Shown here one piece after another: positions 15,618 through 23,813 of a DNA stretch of 64,000 nt. This DNA comes from an uncultured Desulfobacterales bacterium (GTDB taxonomy: Bacteria; Desulfobacterota; Desulfobacteria; Desulfobacterales; SpSt-501). The position numbers were made by a program, and so were the translations under genes. The notes below the pieces were generated by a model that did no database searches, was not told the DNA's origin, and saw nothing but the letters and a program-made list of their open reading frames with translations. The stretch spans positions 78,796-142,795 of the forward strand of contig CALIUY010000016.1 in the NCBI GenBank assembly GCA_938048455.1. The letters run 5' to 3'. The stretch's first letter is position 1. Each line of letters starts with the position of its first letter.

Positions 15618-18523
15618 AGCAGAAGGCGCGAAAGGAAAAGTCCGGCGACAAGCCAGAGCGCCCGGCCGGCGAAGCGGAAGATTCCCCCCGAAGAAGCCGC
15701 GCGGGCCGCATGCAGACCGGCCGCGAGAGCAAGAAGCCCGCGCAGTCCGGCCGGAGCCCTCTCCGCCGCCCCGTCCCCTTCCCGGCAGGCAAGGGCGGCG
15801 GAGATCTCCAGCGTTCCGTAGCTCGCCCAGAAGAGGCTTTCGCCGCCCCCGCCGAGGACGCCCCCCGCCAGGGCCGTCGCCCCGGCGGCCGCTGCGGTAA
15901 GTCCCGCATCCCGCCGGGCGCGCTGCAAATCCCCTTCCCGCAGGAGGGAGGGCGGAGGAGGAGGACCTTCGATCCCCCGCTCGGGGGGAGCCTCCCGGGC
16001 CAGGGCCAGGCAGGCGAACTGCGTCCCGAGGCTCTGCCAGCTCGGGGGACCGTCGCCCAGACCGCTGCGGGCCAGAAAATCCCCCAGCACGTCGAGATGG
16101 GCCGTGGCGGCGAGGTAGCGCAGGCTGCGACGCAGGTTGGCGTACAAGGACCGCCCGTTGGCGATCGCCGCGGCCACGCCGAGAAGATCGTCGTCCAGAA
16201 GCACGAGATCCGCCGTGCGGCGGGCGAGTTCCGCCCCTTCGACCCCAAGGGCGATTCCGACATCGGCCACCTTCAGCGCCAGCACGTCGTTGAACCCGTC
16301 GCCCACCATCATGACGCAACGCCCCGCGCTCTGGTAGGCTTGGACGATCTGGAGCTTCTGCGCCGGGTTGAGCCGGGCGAAGACGTGGGCGTTCCCGGCG
16401 AGGCTGCGCAGGCGCTCGACGGAAATCGAGCGCAAGTCGGCGGCGTCGAGAATCCTCAGCGGCTCCTCGCCGGCGAGTTGCAGCTCGCGGCCGATGTGTT
16501 GGGCGGTGAGGGCCTGATCGCCGGTGATGACCACAGTGCGGATGCCGGCGGCATGGAGCATCCGGATCAGCTCGCGGGCGCCGGGGCGGAGGGGATCGGC
16601 CAGCCCCACCAGACCGGACCACACGAGCCCCCCCGGGGAGGAGAGAAATTCATCGGGGTCCCCGGGCGGATCCCAGCGGAAGGCGACCCCCAGAACCCGG
16701 CGGCCGGCGCCGGCCAGACGGAAATTTTCGGTTTCGATCCGGGTCCGATCCTCGGCCGTCATCGGCCGGCACTCGCCCGCCTGCTGCAGATGGGTGCAAC
16801 GTTCCAGGACCTCGACGGGACTGCCCTTGAGGATCACGAGCTCCCGCTCGGGGCTCCAGCGGTGCCGGGTGACCATGAACGGCCGCTCCGGCGAGCGGTG
16901 GCGGATGTCGACGATCGGGTGCTCGCCGCGAAAGGCGGTGCTGCGGATCCCGGCCCGCTCGGCCAGGAGGATGAGGGCGCGTTCGGTCGACGAGCCCTCG
17001 AGGGATTCCTCTCCCTCGTGCAACATGTAGGCTTCATTGCAAAGCGTCAAAAGCGAGAGCTCCCAATCCGCATCGCCATCTTCCCGCAGGCTCCGGGGAT
17101 CGAAGCCCTCTTCGTTGACCGCGAAGCTGCGGCCGCCGGCCGCCAGGTCGGAGACGACCATGCGGTTCAGGGTCAGGGTGCCGGTCTTGTCGAAGCAGAT
17201 CACCTCGACCGCCGCCAGGCTGCCGAGGGTGCGCAGCCGGCGGACGAGAAGGCGTTTTTCCCGCAGCCGCCGGTGGCCGAGGGCAAAGGCGCTGAGCGAA
17301 AGGGTCGAGAGGCCGGCCGGGATGGCGGCGGCGAGAAGGCCGAGCACCCCCCGCAGCGCCGCGATCGCGCCCATCCCCCGAACCCGGGCGAAGACGGCGA
17401 ACAGCGCCGCCGCCACCGCCCCGGCCGCGGCGAGACTCCGCGTCAGTCGCCGCAGGTCCTGAACCGCAAGCGCCTCGGGCGGAAGCAGCGCCCCCAGAAA
17501 GCTCTGCAGGCGGCCGAGAGCCGTGTCGGCGCCGGTCGCCACCACCACGGCCCGACCGCGCCCCTCCACCACGAGCGTCCCCCGGAAGACCATGTTGTCC
17601 CGCAGGCTGAGGGGCAGCGACGCCGGCCGCGGCGCCGCCGCCTGCTTGCCCACCGGCAGACTCTCCCCCGTGAAGGCGGCCTCGTCGACGCTCAAGCCCT
17701 CGGCGGACAGCAGCCTCCCGTCCGCGGGGATGCGGTCGCCGGCCTCGAGGTCCAGGATGTCTCCGGGGACGACCTCCTCGAAAGAAACCTCCCGCTTTCG
17801 GCCGCCGCGGATCACCCGGGCCCGCAGATCCACGCTCTCCCGGACCGTGTCCAGGATCCGCTCGGCGCGGTTTTCGGCGTGTGCGCCAAGCGCCGTGTTC
17901 AAAGCGACGATGGCGAGCAGCACCGCCCCTTCGGCGAGCGCCCCGGCAAACAACGACGCCAGCGCCGCGGCGATGGATAGCGCCACCGGCGCGCAGGCGA
18001 GCTGAGAGCGAAGAATCGATGGCAGGCTCCGGGAGGCCATGGCGGGCAGGCGGTTGGCGCCGAAAAAGGCGAGCCGTTCGCGGACGCTGCGGCGCGACAG
18101 CCCGGCCGACCGGGTTTCCAACCGCCGCAGGACATCCTGAGCCCTCTGGCTGTGCCAGGAGACGGGCGATTCCTCGAGGGCCGCACTCTCGGAGGCCCAG
18201 GACGGCCCCCCCGGGCCGGCGCTTTCCTGCCAAAGACGGCGGATGGCGTCTTCCACGGCCGCGGCCGAACCGCCCGGAGCGGTATACACCAGCACGGTGG
18301 CCGACCACGGGTTCGCCGTGGCGGAGCGGAACTCGGCTGCGGCACGCAGGCGAAATTCCAATACGCGCGCGGCCGCCGGATTTTTCCGCATTCCGGCGAT
18401 TTTGAAACGAAACCTCCCTGGAAGGGCATGCACGAGAACGACCGACAGGGTCTCGCCGGCGGAGGAAGAAGCTTTTCGGGCCGCCTTCCGCAAGGCGGCG
18501 TGACCGGAGGGGAAAGGCGGCAT
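15488..18523 (-). CDS. Divergent P-type ATPase with N-terminal HMA-like domain and altered ion-site motifs
   Basis: This 1011-residue protein keeps the catalytic motifs: FTGES near 285, phosphorylation loop DKTGTLT at 445, ATP-binding KGSPVEVLERC, hinge VGDGFNDVLALK. The membrane ion-site motif is IPAGL (401-405), where P2-type pumps have PEGL. The M5-M6 region lacks the NxxE and LLWxNxxxD motifs present in its neighbour (20629-23637). An HMA-like fold without CxxC (LPGRFRFKI, about 25-85) precedes the ATPase. It may be a pump of altered specificity or an ATPase that no longer transports. The 3' end overlaps the OlsF-like gene by 130 bp. Start at 18523 is uncertain because the ribosome site is weak. 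Confidence 0.82.
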   Translation of the reverse strand: MPPFPSGHAALRKAARKASSSAGETLSVVLVHALPGRFRFKIAGMRKNPAAARVLEFRLRAAAEFRSATANPWSATVLVYTAPGGSAAAVEDAIRRLWQESAGPGGPSWASESAALEESPVSWHSQRAQDVLRRLETRSAGLSRRSVRERLAFFGANRLPAMASRSLPSILRSQLACAPVALSIAAALASLFAGALAEGAVLLAIVALNTALGAHAENRAERILDTVRESVDLRARVIRGGRKREVSFEEVVPGDILDLEAGDRIPADGRLLSAEGLSVDEAAFTGESLPVGKQAAAPRPASLPLSLRDNMVFRGTLVVEGRGRAVVVATGADTALGRLQSFLGALLPPEALAVQDLRRLTRSLAAAGAVAAALFAVFARVRGMGAIAALRGVLGLLAAAIPAGLSTLSLSAFALGHRRLREKRLLVRRLRTLGSLAAVEVICFDKTGTLTLNRMVVSDLAAGGRSFAVNEEGFDPRSLREDGDADWELSLLTLCNEAYMLHEGEESLEGSSTERALILLAERAGIRSTAFRGEHPIVDIRHRSPERPFMVTRHRWSPERELVILKGSPVEVLERCTHLQQAGECRPMTAEDRTRIETENFRLAGAGRRVLGVAFRWDPPGDPDEFLSSPGGLVWSGLVGLADPLRPGARELIRMLHAAGIRTVVITGDQALTAQHIGRELQLAGEEPLRILDAADLRSISVERLRSLAGNAHVFARLNPAQKLQIVQAYQSAGRCVMMVGDGFNDVLALKVADVGIALGVEGAELARRTADLVLLDDDLLGVAAAIANGRSLYANLRRSLRYLAATAHLDVLGDFLARSGLGDGPPSWQSLGTQFACLALAREAPPERGIEGPPPPPSLLREGDLQRARRDAGLTAAAAGATALAGGVLGGGGESLFWASYGTLEISAALACREGDGAAERAPAGLRGLLALAAGLHAARAASSGGIFRFAGRALWLVAGLFLSRLLLQPSPEERASAPASHAPTGTSAGGSDAGAAWKATKAFRPSAPR

Positions 18524-18580
18524 GATGGTCTACGCCCTGGGCGGAGCGATCAAAATCTTTTTTGACCCTGCGCCGTGATT

Positions 18581-18613
18581 CTCATCAAATTCTAACAAAT
18601 CCCGCTTACCGTC
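18581..18613 (+). promoter_or_regulatory. Pho box upstream of the 108-residue orphan gene
   Basis: Three contiguous 11-mers, CTCATCAAATT, CTAACAAATCC and CGCTTACCGTC, lie 78-110 bp before the ATG at 18691. AT-rich spacers follow the first two heads. It is one of the cleanest boxes in the window and lies in a divergent region shared with the ATPase gene at 18523. Confidence 0.7.
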
Positions 18614-18690
18614 AAAGCCGGTTCAGCGGAAGCGGCGCTGCACTTGCGGCCCCCTTTGTCCGGAGCCGCGGGCTGCGGCAAGGAGGATTT

Positions 18691-19017
18691 ATGAAAACCC
18701 ATATGATTTCCAGCGATTGCCGTTTCGTCGAATTTTTACAGGAGATGAGCGGCCGATCTCTCGATGAGATTCTGCGGCTTGCCGAAGAAGAAGCGACCCG
18801 GGCCGAGCGGCTTTCCCTGCGTTCCCGAGGCGGGCTGCTGGGGGCGCGCTGCGGGGAGGACTATGCCGAACGGCTGAAACAGCTCATCGATTACCTGCGC
18901 TTTTCCATCAAACCGCGCAAGCCGATCGCCGATCCGACGTGGCTCGCCTCGCTTTCCCTCGCAGAAGGCCTGCGGGGAAACGTTTTCCGCCCCGCACCGG
19001 CCAAAACCGTTTCCTGA
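18691..19017 (+). CDS. Hypothetical 108-residue protein
   Basis: I do not recognise this family. The protein is soluble and helical in character, with an acidic/basic mix, FLQEMSGRSLDEILRLAEEE near the start and two cysteines (positions 10 and about 53). There is no signal peptide or membrane helix. AGGAGG lies exactly before the ATG at 18691, much better than an upstream in-frame start, and the strong Pho box indicates phosphate-regulated expression. No function is proposed. Confidence 0.7.
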   Translation: MKTHMISSDCRFVEFLQEMSGRSLDEILRLAEEEATRAERLSLRSRGGLLGARCGEDYAERLKQLIDYLRFSIKPRKPIADPTWLASLSLAEGLRGNVFRPAPAKTVS

Positions 19018-19024
19018 CCTGATT

Positions 19025-19046
19025 CTCATCTTTTTTGAACCGACTT
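19025..19046 (+). promoter_or_regulatory. Weak candidate Pho box before the zinc-ribbon gene
   Basis: CTCATCTTTTT is followed in 11-bp phase by TGAACCGACTT. The first head fits well and the second has two mismatches to CTAACCG. It lies 59-80 bp upstream of the start at 19105. Confidence 0.35.
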
Positions 19047-19104
19047 CCCGCAGCATGAAAGACTCCGGGCGGACAGAAGCAATTTCCGCCCGCCGGAGCC
19101 CTTC

Positions 19105-19413
19105 ATGCCCGCGCGCTTTCCGAGGCGAAAGAGCGATCCCGGCGACGCGAAGCGGATTGTCTGTCCGCGCTGCCGTTCCGAGGCGGTGCACCGCTACGGC
19201 CGTTCCCACGAAGGCCGGCGGCGCTACCGCTGCAAGCTCTGCGGCCGGCAGTTCACCCTCTCCATGCGCGCCCCGCTCCCTCCGCAGGAGCGTCCGCGCT
19301 GCCCCGCCTGCGGCAGCCCCATGCATGTGTACATGCGCCGCGGCGGCGAGATCCGTTTCCGCTGCGGCGCCTATCCCGCCTGCCGCTCCTACCTGAAAAA
19401 ATCTTCCGGCTGA
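19105..19413 (+). CDS. Double zinc-ribbon protein (InsA-like plus topoisomerase-type finger)
   Basis: In this 102-residue protein the first ribbon (about 18-50), CPRCRSEAVHRYGRSHEGRR with CKLCGRQFTL, matches the InsA-type DNA-binding zinc ribbon of IS1-family transposases. The second (about 65-95), CPACGSPMHVYMRR with C-x5-C later, resembles the C4 finger of topoisomerase I. No catalytic domain or terminal repeats are near, so this is not an active insertion sequence. It is probably a small DNA- or RNA-binding protein. GGAG sits 7 bases before the ATG. Confidence 0.7.
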   Translation: MPARFPRRKSDPGDAKRIVCPRCRSEAVHRYGRSHEGRRRYRCKLCGRQFTLSMRAPLPPQERPRCPACGSPMHVYMRRGGEIRFRCGAYPACRSYLKKSSG

Positions 19414-19453
19414 TCGGCTTGCGCCGGCCGCTTTTCCCCCGCCCGCCCAAGAC

Positions 19454-20632
19454 TCAGTCATTTTGAAGGGCCTCGACGCGGTCGGTCCGCTCCCAGGGAA
19501 GGTCCATATCGGTGCGTCCGAAATGGCCGTAGGCCGCCAGGCGCTGAAAATACCCTTCGGAATGTTTGGAGGGGAGATGCCGCAAGCGGAACTCCTTCAT
19601 GATGCCCGCCAGCCGGAACTCGAAATGCCGCTCGAGCATTTGGCGGAGCTTTTCATCGGAAACGCGCCCCGTCCCGAAGGTCTGGACGTGCAGGCTGACC
19701 GGGCGGGTGACCCCGATCGCGTAGCTCAGCATCACCTCGCACTGGGAGGCGAGACCGGCGGCGACGATGTTCTTCGCCGCGTAGCGCGCCGCGTAGGCCC
19801 CCACCCGATCGACGCGCATGGGGTCCTTGCCCGAAAGCGCATCGCCGCTGTGGCGGGAATACTCGCCGTAGGTGTCGACGGCGCTTTTTCTCCCGGTCAG
19901 GCCGGAGTGATGGGTGGGGCCGCCTTGGTAGGGGCCGTCCGGGTTGACGTGGATGCGGGTTTCGCCGTCGGGTCGGATCGGCTCGTCCTGGAAAACGGGC
20001 CGGATCACGGTCTCAACGATCGCCTCGTGCAATCCCTTCGGATCGATATGGTTGGGGCGATCGAGGCTCGCCATGACCGTGATGCCGTGGATCCGCTGGG
20101 GACGGTTCCCCTCGTAGCCGACCGCCACCTGAACCTTCGCGTCCGGCAGGAGGTAGGGAAGGATGTTGCGGCGGCGTACATCCGCCAGGCGGCGGGTCAG
20201 GCGGTTGGCGATCATGATCGGCAGGGGCATCCGCTCCGGCGTCTGATCGCAGGCGAAACCGAAGAGGGTGACCTGGTTCTTGGCGGCCACGCGGTCGATC
20301 TCTTCGTCGGTCAGGCGGCTTTCGTCGAAGCGATGGGCCATGTTCAACGGCAGCTCCTGGGGGGCCGAAAGGATGCTGCAGATCTTGGCGTTGAAATCGG
20401 GCTGGTCGTAGCCGATCTGCTGGATCACCTTGCGCGCCAGGTAGGAAAAATCGACCTTGGCGTCGGAGGCGTAGCGGACGGCGATGAAGAGGATGGCGCT
20501 CGACACCGCACATTCCGCCCGCACGCGGGCGTAGGGGTCCTGGCGCAGGAAATGATCCACGATGGCATCGCTGATCTGGTCGCAGAGCTTGTCCGGATGT
20601 CCTTCGGTGACGGATTCGGAGGTGAAAATCAC
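19454..20632 (-). CDS. metK: Divergent S-adenosylmethionine synthetase
   Basis: This 392-residue protein would convert ATP and methionine to S-adenosylmethionine. It has FTSESVTEGHPDKLCDQISD at the N-terminus and LSGKDPMRVDRVGAYAARY and AAYGHFGRTDMDLPWE further on, as in bacterial MATs. Two conserved loops differ from E. coli MetK: GAGDQGLMFGYA reads VAAKNQVTLFGFA, and GGPxGDxGLTGRK reads GGPTHHSGLTGRK. It belongs to a divergent MAT clade, and a canonical copy probably exists elsewhere. The GTG start at 20632 has GAGGAGG four bases upstream and overlaps the ATPase stop in GTGA. Confidence 0.88.
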   Translation of the reverse strand: MIFTSESVTEGHPDKLCDQISDAIVDHFLRQDPYARVRAECAVSSAILFIAVRYASDAKVDFSYLARKVIQQIGYDQPDFNAKICSILSAPQELPLNMAHRFDESRLTDEEIDRVAAKNQVTLFGFACDQTPERMPLPIMIANRLTRRLADVRRRNILPYLLPDAKVQVAVGYEGNRPQRIHGITVMASLDRPNHIDPKGLHEAIVETVIRPVFQDEPIRPDGETRIHVNPDGPYQGGPTHHSGLTGRKSAVDTYGEYSRHSGDALSGKDPMRVDRVGAYAARYAAKNIVAAGLASQCEVMLSYAIGVTRPVSLHVQTFGTGRVSDEKLRQMLERHFEFRLAGIMKEFRLRHLPSKHSEGYFQRLAAYGHFGRTDMDLPWERTDRVEALQND

Positions 20633-23600
20633 GGCGCCTCCTCGCTCGGAGATGGATGGGGTGAAGGTTTGAGGGCTTCGTTGAGCAGGAAAGGAATCCC
20701 CGCCGCCGTACCGATGACCAGGAGATCGACGGGTGCGGGCGGCGACAGACGCAGCAGCCCCCGCAGACCGGGAAGGAACATCGTCAGCGCCTGGAGCACG
20801 AGCGAGCCGCCGACCGCGAGCGTGAGCCAGCGGTTGGGAGGGCGCCTTTTCCTTTCGAAGACGGCGTGGTGCTCGCTGCGGCAGGAAAAGGCGTGCAGCA
20901 GCTGGCCGAAGACCAAGGTTTGGAAGGCGAGCGAGCCCGCGCGCGGGCCCGGCCCCCCGCGGAGGATGCCGAAGAGATAGGCGGCGAGCGAGCCCCCGCT
21001 GATCAGAGCCGATTCGCGCAGCATGAGGAGATGATCGGCGTTCGAAAAGAGAGGGGCGCCCGCCGGCCGCGGCGGCTGGCGCATGAAGTCCGGCTCGGCC
21101 GCTTCCCGCGAAAGCGCCAGCCCCGGGAAGATGTCGGAGATGATGTTGATCCACAAGAGCTGCATGACGTTCAGCGGGAACCCCAGCCCGAGGGCGATAC
21201 AGGCGAACATGACCAGAATTTCGGTCAGGTTGGTCGAAAGGAAAAAATGGACCGATTTGCGGATGTTCGCATAGATGGTCCGCCCGCCGCGCAGGGCCTC
21301 GATCAGCCGCTCGAGGTCGTCGTCGGCGACCACGAGATCGGCCACCTCGCGGGCGACGTCGGTCCCGCTGCCCCCCAGGGCGATGCCGAGGTCGGCCGCC
21401 TTGAGGGCCGGCCCGTCGTTGATGCCGTCACCGGTCATGGCGACGACGCGGCCGGAGGCCTGAAGCGCCTGCACGATGCGCAGCTTGTGCGCCGGGCTCA
21501 CGCGCGAGTAGACATGCACGTTCTTGGCCAGCGCCTCGAGCCGCTGCGGATCGAGCGAGGCGAGTTCGGCCGAATCGAGGATCTTGAGCGGCCGCTCGCC
21601 CTGGATGCCGAGTTCGCGGGCGACCGCATAGGCCGTCGTGCTCTGGTCGCCGGTGATCATGACCGTCTCGACGCCCGCGCGGTGAAACGCCTGGATCAGC
21701 TCCCGCACCCCGGGCCGTATGGGATCGGACATGCCCACCAGCCCCAGCCAAACCAGGGGCGCTTCTTCGTCGATCGCCCCCCCCGGCGGGAAGCGGTTGT
21801 AGGCGAAACCGAGCACCCGCAGGCCGCGGCCGGCCATGCGGTCGTTTTCGATGTGGATCTGCTGGCGCCGGTCTTCGGTGAGGGCCACCACCTCCCCGTT
21901 GACCATTTCGCGGTCGCAGCGGTCGAGCACTTCGTGGGGGCTGCCTTTGGTGAAGATGTAGCGGCAATCCTCCGAAGGGCAGGAATGCAGGCTGCTCATG
22001 AAAAGACGGCTTTCGGAGCGCAGCCGCAACCCGAGGAACTCGAAATCCTCCTGCAGACCGAGCACATCCAGTCCCATCGCGACGGCGACCCGCACGAGGG
22101 CCGTCTCGGTGGAAGAGCCGAAAAGCTCGAGCGCCTCGCCGTCGGAAGGGCGCGTGATCTTCACCTCGTGGCAGAGGGCGCAGACGATCAGCAGGTGGCG
22201 GATCTCGCCCAGCGCCAGCGGATCGCGGCCGTCGGGCAGGGGCGCCAGGCGGTTTTCCTCCACCGCGTGGCGCCGGTCGCCGGCCACGATCTCGCAGACC
22301 GTCATGCGGTTCTGGGTGATCGTTCCGGTCTTGTCCAGGCAGACCGCCTGCACCGCACCTAAGGTTTCGACGGCCTTGAGGCGCCGCACCAGCACGCCGT
22401 GGCGTCGCAGGTCGTTGATGCCGAGCGCGAAATTGATCGTCGCGGCGGCGGGTAACCCTTCGGGAACGGCGGAGGCGGCGAGCGAAATCGACATTTGCAA
22501 AAGCTCAAGCAAGCCGTAGCCGCGAAGCAGCCCGATACCGAAAACCACTCCGCAGATGGCGGCGCAGACGACGACCAACTGGTTGCCCATTCGCTCGAGC
22601 TGCCGCTCGATCGGGGCGCGCGGGGCTGCGGTTTCCGAAAGCAGCCGCTGCAGGCGTCCGACCTCGCTTCGCCGCCCGGTCGCCACCACCACGGCCGTCC
22701 CCTGGCCGCCGGTCACGAGCGTGCCCATGTAGAGCATGTTCGTCCGGTCGGCGAGCGGGGTGTTCTCGTGCCGCAAGGCGTCCGCCTGCTTGTAAACGGG
22801 CAGACTCTCGCCGGTCAGCAGCGATTCGTCGACGCTCAGGCGGTGAGCGCTGAGCAGGCGGCAGTCCGCGGCGACCGGTGTTCCGGGCTTGAGCACGAGA
22901 AGATCCCCGCGCACCACGCGCTCGGCCGGGATCGTCATCGGACGCCCCTCGCGGATCACCTCGGCCACGGGATGGACGAGATCCCGCAGGGCGTCCATGG
23001 TCCGGGCGGCGCCGCGCTCGGTCAGATACCCGATGGTCGCGTTGGCGAGCACGACCCCGCCGATCACCAGGGCATCGAGCAGCCCGCCGGTCAAAAGGGA
23101 GATGCCCGCCGCCGCGCCCAGGAGATAGACCGGAAGCGAGTGCAACTGCTCGAGGAACATCTCCGCCTGCGAACGCACCGGGGGACGGGGAAGCTCGTTC
23201 GGCCCCTCTTCTTCCAGGCGCCGGGCGGCGGCCTCCGCGGTCAGCCCCGCCGCCGGGTCCACGCGCTCGAGTGTGAGCACGGCCTGGGCATCGAGCGTAT
23301 GCCAGGGCCGGGAGGGATGCTCCTCCTCCGCGGGCGAGGGGAGAAAGCGCTTAAGGGTTTCCACCGGCAGGCGGATCGCCGGCGGGGTTGCCGAGGGCTT
23401 TCGTTCCCGGACTTCGGCCAGTAGGCCTTCGAGCAAAAAGGCGATCGTGCGGTGATCGTTGGCGGAGTTGAACTGGACGAGGAGGGTTCCGGTGAGGCAG
23501 CTCGCCTCGGCGCGGACGATTTCGGCTTCACGCCGCAAACGTTCCTCGAGCGCGGCTTTGAGCCCGGCGGATCCGCGCAGGCCCTCGACGCGGAAACGGG

Positions 23601-23637
23601 CCCGACCGGGAACCGCCGTATGCACGGCTTCGATCAC
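20629..23637 (-). CDS. P2-type (Ca2+-ATPase-like) P-type ATPase with N-terminal HMA-like domain
   Basis: This 1002-residue cation pump has LLTGES near 274, the ion-site motif VPEGLPA near 391, DKTGTIT with Asp 435, KGSPHEVLDRC and TGDGINDGPALKAADLGIAL. M5-M6 carries NLTEILVMF and LLWINIISDIFPGLAL, close to SERCA/PMR1-type Ca2+ pumps, so Ca2+ or a similar divalent cation is likely. A domain of about 75 residues (VPGRARFRVEGL start, no CxxC) precedes the ATPase. The GTG start has AAGGAG 9 bases upstream. A four-repeat Pho box lies 124 bp upstream and metK is coupled downstream. Confidence 0.92.
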   Translation of the reverse strand: MIEAVHTAVPGRARFRVEGLRGSAGLKAALEERLRREAEIVRAEASCLTGTLLVQFNSANDHRTIAFLLEGLLAEVRERKPSATPPAIRLPVETLKRFLPSPAEEEHPSRPWHTLDAQAVLTLERVDPAAGLTAEAAARRLEEEGPNELPRPPVRSQAEMFLEQLHSLPVYLLGAAAGISLLTGGLLDALVIGGVVLANATIGYLTERGAARTMDALRDLVHPVAEVIREGRPMTIPAERVVRGDLLVLKPGTPVAADCRLLSAHRLSVDESLLTGESLPVYKQADALRHENTPLADRTNMLYMGTLVTGGQGTAVVVATGRRSEVGRLQRLLSETAAPRAPIERQLERMGNQLVVVCAAICGVVFGIGLLRGYGLLELLQMSISLAASAVPEGLPAAATINFALGINDLRRHGVLVRRLKAVETLGAVQAVCLDKTGTITQNRMTVCEIVAGDRRHAVEENRLAPLPDGRDPLALGEIRHLLIVCALCHEVKITRPSDGEALELFGSSTETALVRVAVAMGLDVLGLQEDFEFLGLRLRSESRLFMSSLHSCPSEDCRYIFTKGSPHEVLDRCDREMVNGEVVALTEDRRQQIHIENDRMAGRGLRVLGFAYNRFPPGGAIDEEAPLVWLGLVGMSDPIRPGVRELIQAFHRAGVETVMITGDQSTTAYAVARELGIQGERPLKILDSAELASLDPQRLEALAKNVHVYSRVSPAHKLRIVQALQASGRVVAMTGDGINDGPALKAADLGIALGGSGTDVAREVADLVVADDDLERLIEALRGGRTIYANIRKSVHFFLSTNLTEILVMFACIALGLGFPLNVMQLLWINIISDIFPGLALSREAAEPDFMRQPPRPAGAPLFSNADHLLMLRESALISGGSLAAYLFGILRGGPGPRAGSLAFQTLVFGQLLHAFSCRSEHHAVFERKRRPPNRWLTLAVGGSLVLQALTMFLPGLRGLLRLSPPAPVDLLVIGTAAGIPFLLNEALKPSPHPSPSEEAP

Positions 23638-23760
23638 CGGAAACGGCTCCTTGCGCCTCCGCTTCCGCCGGGCTTCTCGCGGGGGGGGGATCCGCGCGGG
23701 GATTTCGTGTCAGCACCCCCCCCGGCGGCGGCGTGGGCTTCGGAAGGGCGAGTTTCGAGC

Positions 23761-23804
23761 GGCGGAGTTAGGATCGTGTGCGTCGCAGATGAGACTTCCG
23801 TGAG
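23761..23804 (-). promoter_or_regulatory. Four-repeat Pho box upstream of the P-type ATPase-metK operon
   Basis: Contiguous minus-strand 11-mers CTCACGGAAGT (from 23804), CTCATCTGCGA, CGCACACGATC and CTAACTCCGCC (ending 23761) are all in phase. It is the longest good array in the window. The ATPase starts 124 bp downstream. Confidence 0.7.
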
Positions 23805-23813
23805 CGTCCCGGT

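Noticed and set aside
19105-19413. Insertion sequence of the IS1 type
   Set aside because: Only the zinc-ribbon part is similar; no catalytic domain, terminal inverted repeats or target duplication was seen.
23680-23724. Facing poly-G and poly-C tracts upstream of the P-type ATPase gene
   Set aside because: They could pair or be a slippage site, but they lie in a leader without a gene effect that can be read; no regulatory claim is made.
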